Under the pieces are notes generated by a model. It saw only the letters and a program-made list of their open reading frames with translations, searched no databases and had not been told where the DNA came from. From the NCBI GenBank assembly GCA_023392645.1, contig JAEVYR010000145.1, positions 1 to 6,429 on the forward strand: a DNA stretch of 6,429 bases, given 5' to 3'. Source of the DNA: Chloroflexota bacterium (GTDB lineage: Bacteria; Chloroflexota; Chloroflexia; Thermomicrobiales; UBA6265). The position numbers were made by a program, and so were the translations under genes. The number at the start of each line of letters is the position of its first letter. Positions within the stretch are counted from its first letter, which is position 1. Shown here one piece after another: positions 1-6,179 of this stretch.

Positions 1-26
1 CACGGACACCGGACACGCAGCTCCGA

Positions 27-2165
27 TCAGGAATGGCCCTCGTCGCCCTCGGGCGCCGGTCCGGCCTTGTCCTGGTCCTCCTGCGAACGATAGGCGGCCG
101 CCTCATCGCCCCGCCCGAGCAGCTCGAGCGCGGTGGCGGTGACGTTCTCGACGGTGAAGCCGAAGTGTTCCAGCACCTCGTTGCCCGGCCCGGATGCACC
201 GTAGGTGTCCTGCCCGACGTGAGCGGCATTGTCGCCGGTGTACCGCGCCCAGCCGATCGTGGTGCCGGCCTCGACCGACACGCGCGGCGTGCCCTGCGGC
301 CCGAGCACCGCCGCCCGGTAGGCATCGTCCTTCGCGTCGAACAACTCCCAGCTCGGCATGCTCACCACGCGGGCGTCGATCCCCTTGCCGGCCAGCTCCT
401 GGCGCGCCTCGACCGCCAGCGCGACCTCCGAGCCGGTGGCGAGGAAAACCAGATCCGGGTCGCCGTCGCTGTCCTGCAGGATGTACGCGCCGTCGCTGAC
501 GCCGCCCTTCGCGCCGGCACGGTCCTGCACCGGCAGGTCCTGCCGGGAAAGGATCAGCGCGCTGGCGTGGCCGCTTTCGATGATGTATCGCCACGAATCG
601 GCGGTTTCGTTCGCGTCAGCCGGCCGGAACACGAACAGATCCGGGATCAACCGCAGTGACATCGTGTGCTCGACCGGCTCGTGCGTCGGGCCGTCCTCGC
701 CCACCGCGATGCTGTCGTGGGTGTAGACGTAGGTCGAGCGCAGGTGGCTCAGCGCCGCCAGCCGCACCGACGGACGCTGGTAGTCGGAGAACGTCAGGAA
801 GGTCGCGCTGAAGGGAATGATCGCGCCGTGCGCGGCCATGCCGTTGACGATCGCGCCCATGCCGTGCTCGCGAATGCCGAAGTGGATGTTGCGGCCGGTG
901 TAGTCCCACGGGCCGCCGCTGGCGCCCTGAATCTCGACGTTGTCGTCCGTCGCGGGCGGCATGAAGTCGCCGCCCCCCTTGAGCACGGTGTTGGTTGACG
1001 GGTTGAGGTCGGCCGAGCCGCCGACGAAGGTCGGCAGCTTCTCGAAGAAGGCGTTCATCACCGCGCCGCCGGCCTTGCGGGTGGCGACACCCTTCGGATC
1101 CGGCTCCCACGTCGGGATCTCGCTGTCCCAGCCGTCGGGCAGCGTGCCATCGATCGCCTGCTGCAGCTCGGCAGCCTCGTCGGGGAAGGCGTCGGCGTAG
1201 GCGTCCCAGCGTTGCTGCCAGTCGGCCTCGGCCTTCGCACCCGCGTCGACCGCCTCGCGGTAGAGGTCGAGCGCGTCGTCGGCGACGAAGAACGTCTCGT
1301 CCGCTGGCAGCCCGAGGTTCTTCTTGGTGGCGACCACCTCGTCGTCGCCGAGCGGCGAGCCATGCACGCCGAAGGTGTCCGCCTTGTCGGGCGAGCCAAA
1401 CCCGATGATGGTGCGGCAACAGATCAGCGACGGGCGCTCGGTTTCGGCCCGGGCCGCCTCGACGGCGCCGCGCACGGCCTCGGGGTCGAGCCCGTCCACC
1501 GTCTGGATGTGCCAGCCGGCGGCCTCGAAGCGCTTGCCCACATCCTCACCCAGCGTGACGTTGGCGGTCGCGGCCAGCGTCATGTGGTTTTGGTCGTAGA
1601 GGTAAATGAGCTTGCCGAGCTTGAGCAGGCCGGCGACGGCGGCGGCCTCGAAGGCGACGCCCTCCATGACGTCACCGTCGGAGATGATGCCGTAGGTGTA
1701 GTGATCGACGATCTCGTGGCCCGGCCGGTTGTACTTCGCGGCCAGGTAGCGCTCGGCCATCGCCAGGCCGACGCCGTTGCCGACACCCTGCCCGAGCGGG
1801 CCGGTGGTGACCTCGACACCCGGCGTGTGGCCGCGCTCCGGGTGACCCGGCGTCTTCGAGCCGATCTGCCGGAAGTGCTTGAGGTCGTCGAGGGTGATGT
1901 CGTAGCCGGTCAGGTAGAGCAGCGAATAGATCAGCATCGAGCCGTGCCCGGCCGACAGCACGAAGCGGTCGCGGTCGAACCAGCTCGGATTCTTCGGATT
2001 GTGCTTCAGGAAATCGTGCCAGAGCACGTAGCCCATGGCCGCGGCGCCCAGCGGCAGCCCCGGGTGCCCGGAGTTCGCCTTCTGGATGGCATCCATCGAG
2101 AGCGAGCGGATGCTGTTGATCGCCTTCTGTTCGAGCGTCGTGTCAACGGTGGTTGCGGTGGCCAA
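27..2165 (-). CDS. tkt: Transketolase (EC 2.2.1.1), complete, TTG start
   Basis: Thiamine-diphosphate enzyme that moves two-carbon ketol units between ketose and aldose phosphates in the cytosolic pentose phosphate (or Calvin-type) pathway. All three domains are present in 712 residues (E. coli-type enzymes are about 660-670). The N-terminal domain has SGHPG (His34), AGHGSM (His74), the TGPLGQG loop near 121-127, and the ThDP/metal motif DGDVMEG at 163-169 followed by DQN (Asn193) and GVHGSPLG (His268). The pyrimidine domain has FGIREHGMG with catalytic Glu433, YTHDS (His483) and GPTHEP (His495). The C-terminal domain has LATGSEVALA. I chose TTG at 2165 because AAGGAG lies 9 nt upstream and conserved sequence begins soon after. 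An in-frame ATG at 2201 would add 12 unlike residues and place the ribosome site inside the gene. Oddities are about 15 extra residues before NIHFG and an acidic, Gly/Ala-rich tail. It is separated from the upstream operon by 265 bp, so it probably has its own promoter. The family call is essentially certain. Confidence 0.97.
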   Translation of the reverse strand: MATATTVDTTLEQKAINSIRSLSMDAIQKANSGHPGLPLGAAAMGYVLWHDFLKHNPKNPSWFDRDRFVLSAGHGSMLIYSLLYLTGYDITLDDLKHFRQIGSKTPGHPERGHTPGVEVTTGPLGQGVGNGVGLAMAERYLAAKYNRPGHEIVDHYTYGIISDGDVMEGVAFEAAAVAGLLKLGKLIYLYDQNHMTLAATANVTLGEDVGKRFEAAGWHIQTVDGLDPEAVRGAVEAARAETERPSLICCRTIIGFGSPDKADTFGVHGSPLGDDEVVATKKNLGLPADETFFVADDALDLYREAVDAGAKAEADWQQRWDAYADAFPDEAAELQQAIDGTLPDGWDSEIPTWEPDPKGVATRKAGGAVMNAFFEKLPTFVGGSADLNPSTNTVLKGGGDFMPPATDDNVEIQGASGGPWDYTGRNIHFGIREHGMGAIVNGMAAHGAIIPFSATFLTFSDYQRPSVRLAALSHLRSTYVYTHDSIAVGEDGPTHEPVEHTMSLRLIPDLFVFRPADANETADSWRYIIESGHASALILSRQDLPVQDRAGAKGGVSDGAYILQDSDGDPDLVFLATGSEVALAVEARQELAGKGIDARVVSMPSWELFDAKDDAYRAAVLGPQGTPRVSVEAGTTIGWARYTGDNAAHVGQDTYGASGPGNEVLEHFGFTVENVTATALELLGRGDEAAAYRSQEDQDKAGPAPEGDEGHS

Positions 2166-2174
2166 TGGTGTCTT

Positions 2175-2180
2175 CTCCTT
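2175..2180 (-). promoter_or_regulatory. Ribosome binding site AAGGAG deciding the TTG start of tkt
   Basis: AAGGAG on the minus strand lies 9 nt before TTG at 2165. No ATG or GTG in the tkt frame sits at a suitable distance, which supports a TTG start and argues against the longer in-frame ATG at 2201. Confidence 0.75.
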
Positions 2181-2243
2181 GCATTGCCATATCCGACGCA
2201 AGCCCCGGGCCGCGAATAGGGCGGAGGCATCGGGTCGGTAGCC

Positions 2244-2257
2244 TCGTCACATGACGA
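2244..2257. repeat. Palindrome TCGTCA-CA-TGACGA, possible operator
   Basis: A perfect 6-bp inverted repeat with a 2-nt centre lies about 80 bp upstream of the tkt start. The half-site TCGTCAT recurs at 2281-2287. A symmetrical site plus an extra half-site in the leader of a metabolic gene fits a transcription-factor operator, though no regulator family can be assigned. It could also form a very tight RNA stem. Confidence 0.35.
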
Positions 2258-2306
2258 TCGCCACCGGCGGTTGGCGGCGGTCGTCATGCCGTCTTCAACT
2301 GCCTCA

Positions 2307-2328
2307 AGTATCCCACGTTGCTTCAACG
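2307..2328 (-). promoter_or_regulatory. Candidate tkt promoter: extended -10 with abutting inverted repeat
   Basis: On the minus strand, TGG-GATACT (2315-2307) resembles an extended -10 element (TGn plus a 4/6 match to TATAAT). No good -35 lies 17-18 bp upstream. Directly upstream is the inverted repeat CGTTG-AAG-CAACG (2328-2316), where a regulator or activator could bind. The predicted leader would be about 135 nt before the tkt TTG. The element is short and found by eye, so it could be chance. Confidence 0.28.
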
Positions 2329-2410
2329 CGGCGTGCCGAGGTGACCGGAACGTGTCGCGCCATTCGCCCCTGGCGGGACCGGCCGGTGTGGTCGCATCGA
2401 TTCGACGCAT

Positions 2411-2426
2411 CGAGCAGGGAGGCTCG
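2411..2426 (-). terminator. Weak stem-loop just after the acetyltransferase stop codon
   Basis: CGAGC-CTCCCT-GCTCG (5-bp stem, 6-nt loop) begins 4 nt after the TGA at 2433-2431 on the transcribed strand. It is not followed by a run of T, so it is not a classical intrinsic terminator. It might stabilise the 3' end or do nothing. Confidence 0.2.
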
Positions 2427-2430
2427 CGCC

Positions 2431-3111
2431 TCACATACCGGCCCGAATCTCCTCCAGGCGCTGGAGCTGGTCGCCGTCGACGTCGAAGTTTTCGGGCGCC
2501 AGCCATGCCTCCAGCGCCGCCCTCGCCGCCGGCCACTCGCGATCGATGATCGAGAACCACGCCGTGTCGCGGTTGCGCCCCTTGACGATTCGATGCTGCC
2601 GGAAGATCCCCTCGAAGGTGAACCCCAGCCGCTCGGCCGCCCGCCGCGAGCGGGTGTTGGCCGCGTCGCACTTCCACTCCAGCCGCCGGTAGCCGAGGTC
2701 ATCCATGGCGTGCCGCATCATCAGGTAAAGCGCCTCCGTCGCGGCCGCGGTCCGCTGAAGCTCCGCCCCGAGAAAGATGCTGCCGATCTCGATCACCCCG
2801 TTCGCCTGGTCAACCCGCATGAAACTGGCACAGCCGACCGGCCGGCCGCGCTCCCCGTCGAGAATCGTCTCCGTGTAGAGGGCCGGATCGGCGACGAAGC
2901 GGGCCAGCCACTGCTCGAACTCCGACTCGTCGGGAAACGGCCCCCAGGGTAGGTAATCCCAGAGCGCGGGATCGCCATCGCGGGTGGCCTCGAAGAGCCC
3001 CAGCGCGTGGTCGGTGACATCGGTCGGCACCAGCCTCACGCGCGGTCCGACCAGCGGCTCGGTAGTCGGCAGGTCACGCGGCGTCCATGTGGACAGATCG
3101 GTTTCCGTCAC
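2431..3111 (-). CDS. GNAT-family acetyltransferase, RimJ/RimL type (Acetyltransf_3-like)
   Basis: Predicted cytosolic enzyme that transfers an acetyl (or other acyl) group from acyl-CoA to an amine or similar acceptor. The substrate is unknown. The 226-residue product has a short N-terminal lead, then a GNAT domain over about residues 20-200. VRLVPTD near 25-31 starts the first strand. IEIGSIFLG at about 107-115 leads into the acyl-CoA loop region LQRTAAATEA (118-127), which replaces the usual Q/RxxGxG/A with a Gly-poor QRTAAA. WKCDAANTRSRRAAERLGF at about 146-164 is the typical RimJ/RimL segment with Asn152, followed by FEGIFRQHRIVKGRNRDT. I chose GTG at 3111 because it overlaps the thioesterase stop as GTGA and GAGGAG lies 8 nt upstream. 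The in-frame upstream ATG at 3198 would add 29 residues encoded inside the thioesterase gene. The coupling implies co-expression with the thioesterase. The family is confident, the acceptor is not. It is somewhat longer than typical RimL (about 180) because of a C-terminal helical extension after EWP. Confidence 0.9.
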   Translation of the reverse strand: MTETDLSTWTPRDLPTTEPLVGPRVRLVPTDVTDHALGLFEATRDGDPALWDYLPWGPFPDESEFEQWLARFVADPALYTETILDGERGRPVGCASFMRVDQANGVIEIGSIFLGAELQRTAAATEALYLMMRHAMDDLGYRRLEWKCDAANTRSRRAAERLGFTFEGIFRQHRIVKGRNRDTAWFSIIDREWPAARAALEAWLAPENFDVDGDQLQRLEEIRAGM

Positions 3112-3596
3112 GCGTCTCGCTCCTCGGTGATGAAATCGTCGACGACCATCGGCGGGATACGGACCGGCCGGCCGGTATCGAGCCGCACCAGTGCCCATCG
3201 CGTCGCCGCCCGCACGACGGTCTCACCGGCGGTCAACGCGTCGAGATCCGGGCGGTCGATGAGACCGGCCGCCGGCTCCGGATCTCGCGCCCGGCGAATC
3301 ACGTAGCGCCGCAGCGCCGTAGCCATCCCCATATGCTCGGGCCAGGTGACCACGACCAGCCGGTCGCCGGCGATCGCGGGTCGGAGGTAGTCGATCTCGT
3401 GGCGGGCGGCCATGAAGACGGCGCCGATCTCGGTCTCCAGCCGCGCCTGTGGCCAGCCGGCCTCGGCGGCATGGTCGATTGCCGCCTGTTCCAGGTAGTG
3501 GAGGTAGACCGCGTTGTTGACGTGCCCGAGCGGATCGCACTCGTGGAAGCGCACCCGCACCGGCAGCACGAACGCGGATCGCGGCCGGGTCGTCAT
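3108..3596 (-). CDS. Acyl-CoA thioesterase, hotdog fold, 4HBT/YbgC-FadM type
   Basis: Predicted cytosolic enzyme hydrolysing an acyl-CoA thioester to free acid and CoA. The 162-residue product is a single hotdog domain, normal length for 4-hydroxybenzoyl-CoA thioesterase-like proteins. The signature RFHECDPLGHVNNAVYLHYLE occupies about residues 16-36, with Asp21 in the position of the catalytic Asp of the 4HBT family and HVNN at 25-28. The following helix, the segment HEIDYLRPAIAGDRL (about 66-79) and the closing strand RLDTGRPVRIP (about 138-148) are also typical. I favour ATG at 3596 because conserved sequence starts about 12 residues later. An in-frame GTG at 3674, overlapping the end of the upstream gene, would give 188 residues with an atypical 26-residue extension. 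The next gene overlaps the stop by 4 nt. Chain-length or aromatic specificity cannot be read. The start codon is in an unusual hairpin context, described separately. Confidence 0.92.
   Translation of the reverse strand: MTTRPRSAFVLPVRVRFHECDPLGHVNNAVYLHYLEQAAIDHAAEAGWPQARLETEIGAVFMAARHEIDYLRPAIAGDRLVVVTWPEHMGMATALRRYVIRRARDPEPAAGLIDRPDLDALTAGETVVRAATRWALVRLDTGRPVRIPPMVVDDFITEERDA
3120..3125 (-). promoter_or_regulatory. Ribosome binding site GAGGAG for the GNAT gene, inside the thioesterase end
   Basis: GAGGAG lies 8 nt before GTG at 3111, within the last codons of the thioesterase gene. With the GTGA stop/start overlap (3111-3108) it indicates translational coupling and fixes the GTG start. 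Confidence 0.75.
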
Positions 3597-3667
3597 GGCC
3601 GGTCCCCGGCCACAAGGCGTCCGTCGTCCAATCGCGTGGGGGCGGGTTCCCGATGCAGCCCGCTCAT
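3593..3667 (-). CDS. Possible 24-residue minicistron linking two genes
   Basis: ATG at 3667 overlaps the TGA of the 585-residue gene as ATGA (3667-3664). The frame runs 24 codons to a TGA that overlaps the thioesterase ATG, again as ATGA (3596-3593). The peptide begins MSGLHREPAP, is charged, has no membrane segment or recognised motif, and is unlikely to be functional. It more plausibly carries ribosomes through the hairpin at the thioesterase start. No clear ribosome site precedes it, so it would rely on re-initiation. The alternative is a chance frame in the 67-nt gap, or that the thioesterase starts at GTG 3674. Confidence 0.3.
   Translation of the reverse strand: MSGLHREPAPTRLDDGRLVAGDRP
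3596..3612 (-). promoter_or_regulatory. GC hairpin covering the thioesterase ribosome site and start
   Basis: The mRNA contains TGGCCGG-GGA-CCGGCCA, a perfect 7-bp, almost all G:C stem with a 3-nt loop. Its last base is the A of the thioesterase ATG. The only purine-rich Shine-Dalgarno-like stretch (GGGGA) is in the stem and loop, so free initiation should be hindered. Ribosomes arriving from upstream translation could open it. The structure is seen in sequence; its role is inference. Confidence 0.5.
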
Positions 3668-5421
3668 CCCTCACTCGCCCGCTTCGCTTCGAGGTCGAAG
3701 ATCCGGCGCAGGATCGCGATGGTCGAGGCGTAGGTCGAGTCCATCCCGTAAAAGGACATGCCTCGCGCGCCGAGCGTGTGCGCCCGCGTGTAGGGCGTAT
3801 CCGACGCGTAGTGGATGATGCCGAGATCCAGGTGTCGGGACAGCGGCGACAGGTTGATCGCCTCGGCGGTCGGGTGACGCTCCAGGAAGACGTCCTCGTA
3901 GAGCGCGCTGAGGTACGGCCCCGCCTCCATCTCGACCACGGTGAAGTTCCCGCGGTAGTAGAAATCGAGATACCCCTCGTTCTGGAGGTAGGTCCCGAGC
4001 ACCGTCACGGCCTTCTGGCTGTCCAGCGCCGAGCCGAAGGTCAGGTACGGCGCGACGGCGTCGTAGTTGAAGGCGTTTTCGAACCAGTACGTGTTGCCGG
4101 AGTGCTCGTCGAACACGACGTTGGACATCATGATGTCGCCGATCCGGCCGTTCAGCGTCGCCGCCTTGCCGAGAATGTAGACACCGAGGATGTTGTCCAC
4201 CGCCGCGCCCACCTGCGACATGATGTGGTAGGCGGCCATGCCGAGCGGATAATTGATGTTAACGATGACCGCGTCGGACGCGGTCGGGTCCAGCCCCTCG
4301 AGGCGCGGGTCGAACCACATGGGATCGAGCTTCGCCAGCTCGATCACCTGCACGCCGACATCGAGTGGACCCGCTGGTTCGAGGTAGGTGATCCCGACCG
4401 ACTCCTCCTCGTCCTGCCGGATGCGCCGCTCCCCGGCCATGTGGGATCCATGGAACCAGGATCGCGCCGCGAAGTAGAGCACGTTTTCCCACGCGCCCCG
4501 CGCCCTGCCACGCTCGCGCTTTTGCACCTCCGGCAGCAGCTCCGGATGCCTCGTCTCGCGGATATAGTCGGTCAGCTCCTGCTCGCGGCGGCGGGAGACG
4601 CCCGATAGGACGTTGGTGATGCTGTGGGTGTTGGACGAGACGAAGTAGATCGGTCGCCCCAGCAGATCCTCGCGCTGCATCGCCTGCGCCACCGGACGCC
4701 ACCACGCCCGCACCGAGCGGCCGTAGCCGAGATAGGTGCCGCCCAGCATCCGAAGGTCGATCCGCAGGTGATCCTTCGCGATGCGTTCCAGGTTCGGCAT
4801 CAGCTCGTCGCCCCAGACGGCGGCAAGCCGAGCGAAATCGGGTTCGGACAGCGCCAGCGCCTCGGCCAGCGCCGGGTCGTCAGCCGCGATCGGCGCGTCG
4901 ACCCGTCCCAGCAGCCGGTCACGCACCTCCGGCGCGGCGCGCAGCAGGTCGTGCATCTTGTTCCACTCGATCTGGTATGCCACGATCGAGGGGATCAGGT
5001 CGTCGAGGTCCGACGCCGAGGAGATGTAGGCGCCGAGCGTGTCGACATGGTTCCAGTACCATTTGCGCCGCCGCGCCGGCGCCTTCGCGTCCTCCCAGGC
5101 GTCGATCTCGGCATAGCCGGCGCGCGCGAACGCACGGTGCGACTGCCCGAGGATGATGTGCTTCGTGTCGACGATGCACCGGGGGATGCGATTGGCGGAG
5201 TAGAGGAAGCCGCTGAGGTCAGGCGCCGGCTCCTCCGCGCCGGCGTGCAGCGACGACGACGCGGTCAGGTGCGCCGGCTCCAGCGAGGAGATCGAAACCG
5301 CGCCCGAGCTCTCCAGCAGCGTGTTGTAGGTGCGGACGTAGAGATCGACCTCGCGCTTGCCGGGCTGGGTGCCGCGCCGGTCGTCAAAGTCGCCCCATCC
5401 GTTCGACTGCCGTCCTGCCAT
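3664..5421 (-). CDS. Uncharacterised 585-residue protein with C-terminal NP-I (AMP nucleosidase-like) domain
   Basis: I do not recognise the whole protein. Its C-terminal third resembles the nucleoside phosphorylase/AMP nucleosidase superfamily, whose members cleave N-glycosidic bonds of nucleosides or nucleotides. NINYPLGMAAYHIM (about 388-401) stands where the first conserved loop and helix would be. ILGKAATLNGRIGDIM (416-431) matches the Gly-rich strand-turn ending in GD. VVEMEAGPYLSA (495-506) matches the ribose-binding Met-Glu motif (Met498, Glu499). ASDTPYTRAHTLG (539-551) matches the late Ser-Asp motif, with Asp541 as candidate general acid. The order and spacing resemble E. coli Amn (VDMESG then VSDKPLHG). 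Residues 1-370 are soluble, mixed helical, without a signal peptide or membrane span. They contain conserved-looking stretches such as VDTKHIILGQSHRAF (84-98), IEWNKMHDLL (151-160), MLGGTYLGYGRSVRAWW (225-241) and YFVSSNTHSITN (259-270). GAGGAG lies 5 nt before the ATG. It follows the esterase by 21 nt. That the gene is real is near certain; the enzymatic role is inference. Confidence 0.88.
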   Translation of the reverse strand: MAGRQSNGWGDFDDRRGTQPGKREVDLYVRTYNTLLESSGAVSISSLEPAHLTASSSLHAGAEEPAPDLSGFLYSANRIPRCIVDTKHIILGQSHRAFARAGYAEIDAWEDAKAPARRRKWYWNHVDTLGAYISSASDLDDLIPSIVAYQIEWNKMHDLLRAAPEVRDRLLGRVDAPIAADDPALAEALALSEPDFARLAAVWGDELMPNLERIAKDHLRIDLRMLGGTYLGYGRSVRAWWRPVAQAMQREDLLGRPIYFVSSNTHSITNVLSGVSRRREQELTDYIRETRHPELLPEVQKRERGRARGAWENVLYFAARSWFHGSHMAGERRIRQDEEESVGITYLEPAGPLDVGVQVIELAKLDPMWFDPRLEGLDPTASDAVIVNINYPLGMAAYHIMSQVGAAVDNILGVYILGKAATLNGRIGDIMMSNVVFDEHSGNTYWFENAFNYDAVAPYLTFGSALDSQKAVTVLGTYLQNEGYLDFYYRGNFTVVEMEAGPYLSALYEDVFLERHPTAEAINLSPLSRHLDLGIIHYASDTPYTRAHTLGARGMSFYGMDSTYASTIAILRRIFDLEAKRASEG

Positions 5422-5426
5422 GCTCG

Positions 5427-5432
5427 CTCCTC
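5427..5432 (-). promoter_or_regulatory. Ribosome binding site GAGGAG of the NP-I-like gene
   Basis: GAGGAG lies 5 nt before ATG at 5421, within the 21-nt gap after the esterase stop. The spacing is slightly short but acceptable, and it supports this start and co-transcription with the esterase. Confidence 0.7.
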
Positions 5433-5442
5433 GCGCCCGTGC

Positions 5443-6075
5443 CTACGAAAGGTCGATGCCGAACGCCCGCAGGAACTCGACAGCGATCACCGCGTGCCCC
5501 GGCTGGTTCGGGTGGATGCGATCGGCGGCCCACGCGGCGTTCGATGTCGTGGCCAACACGCGGTCGAAGGCGGCCTGCACATCGATGAAGATCGCGCCCA
5601 CGTCCGCCGCGACATCCCGCGCGATCGCGACGCGGGAATCCATCGCGACCCGCATCGGGTCGCTCCTGTCCGCTTCAATCATATAGGGAGAGCCGATGTA
5701 GAGGTCGGGGCCATCGTCCCGCCGCGCGGCGCCGATCAGGCGGCTGAGCGTCGCGCGGTACTCATCCTCCGGTACGGCCTCGTGCACGTTCTCGCCGAAA
5801 GCGCGCCAGACGTCGTTGATGCCGATCATCACGGTGAGCACATCCGGACGCTCGTCGACCACGTCAGCCGTCCAGCGAGCGTCGAGATGGCGCACGGTAT
5901 CGCCGCCAACGCCGCGGTTCGCCCAGGTGAGGTCCAGCTCGGGGTGGAGCGCCGTGACGAAGCTGCGCACCAGGGTCATGTAGCCGACGCCGTAGGGCGG
6001 CTCGATCTCGCGCCGTCCCGCGTCGGTGATGCTGTCGCCGATCATCACGATCTTCTGGCCGGTCTTCAGTCGCAT
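5443..6075 (-). CDS. SGNH/GDSL-family hydrolase (esterase)
   Basis: Predicted cytosolic serine esterase or lipase of the SGNH superfamily, hydrolysing an unknown ester (acyl or acetyl). The 210 residues cover a complete single domain of usual length. Block I is VMIGDSITDAG with nucleophile Ser15. Block II is NRGVGGDT (53-60), supplying an oxyanion Gly. Block III is IGINDVW with Asn87. Block V is DRIHPN, giving the Asp185-x-x-His188 pair. No signal peptide or lipobox is present, which separates it from secreted carbohydrate esterases and TesA-type periplasmic enzymes. The start at ATG 6075 is supported by AAGGAG 8 nt upstream. It is the first gene of the apparent four-gene operon, followed after 21 nt by the NP-I-like gene. 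The substrate could be an acetylated sugar, a small ester or a lipid; the sequence does not decide. Translation ends with TAG. Confidence 0.95.
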   Translation of the reverse strand: MRLKTGQKIVMIGDSITDAGRREIEPPYGVGYMTLVRSFVTALHPELDLTWANRGVGGDTVRHLDARWTADVVDERPDVLTVMIGINDVWRAFGENVHEAVPEDEYRATLSRLIGAARRDDGPDLYIGSPYMIEADRSDPMRVAMDSRVAIARDVAADVGAIFIDVQAAFDRVLATTSNAAWAADRIHPNQPGHAVIAVEFLRAFGIDLS

Positions 6076-6083
6076 ATGGTTGG

Positions 6084-6089
6084 CTCCTT
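6084..6089 (-). promoter_or_regulatory. Ribosome binding site AAGGAG of the SGNH hydrolase
   Basis: AAGGAG lies 8 nt before ATG at 6075, near-ideal spacing. It confirms the start and shows that the longer overlapping frames here are not the gene. Confidence 0.8.
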
Positions 6090-6103
6090 CGAAACAGATC
6101 CGC

Positions 6104-6118
6104 GAAACCGCGGGTTTC
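6104..6118 (-). repeat. Inverted repeat GAAACC-CGC-GGTTTC in the operon leader
   Basis: A perfect 6-bp inverted repeat with a 3-nt centre ends 14 nt upstream of the ribosome binding site of the first operon gene. CGC/GCG flanks with a 1-nt bulge can lengthen the stem, and GTTTCG recurs just downstream toward the ribosome site. It could be an mRNA hairpin that influences initiation, or an operator. No terminator-like T run follows. Confidence 0.35.
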
Positions 6119-6179
6119 CGCGATCATCGTCCAATTCAACGTCGCACCGAGCTTGCCGAGAGGTCCCCGCGCGCTGAGT

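Larger units (their letters stand above)
2166..2430. other. Intergenic spacer between the acetyltransferase gene and tkt
   Basis: This 265-bp stretch has no supported gene. It holds, in transcription order, a weak stem-loop just after the acetyltransferase stop, a CGCATCGA direct repeat (2393-2400 and 2406-2413), a 10-bp palindrome ACCGGCCGGT (2378-2387), an inverted repeat abutting an extended -10-like element (2307-2328), a TCGTCA half-site (2281-2286), a 6-2-6 palindrome (2244-2257) and the tkt ribosome binding site. It probably carries the tkt promoter and 5' leader. I see no tRNA or small protein gene in it. Confidence 0.6.

Noticed and set aside
1212..2219. 335-codon open frame on the plus strand opposite tkt
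   Set aside because: It lies entirely antisense to the well-conserved transketolase. Its translation is Arg/Val/Gly/Leu-rich with no motif, as expected for a GC-rich antisense shadow.
2006..2677. 223-codon minus-strand frame bridging the acetyltransferase and tkt genes
   Set aside because: It is out of frame with both real genes, Arg/Pro-rich, and spans an intergenic region with regulatory-looking repeats.
3108..3674. Longer thioesterase form starting at GTG 3674
   Set aside because: The extra 26 residues are Arg/Gly/Pro-rich and unlike the family. The ATG at 3596 gives the usual length. It is kept as a possible alternative only.
3514..4608. 364-codon plus-strand open frame
   Set aside because: It is a shadow of the NP-I-like gene in high-GC DNA. 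It has an Arg/Val/His-rich sequence and no ribosome site of note.
4624..6177. 517-codon open frame on the plus strand across the NP-I-like and SGNH genes
   Set aside because: It is antisense to two genes with clear motifs and ribosome sites. Its product is Arg/Val-rich and low in complexity, without recognisable domains.
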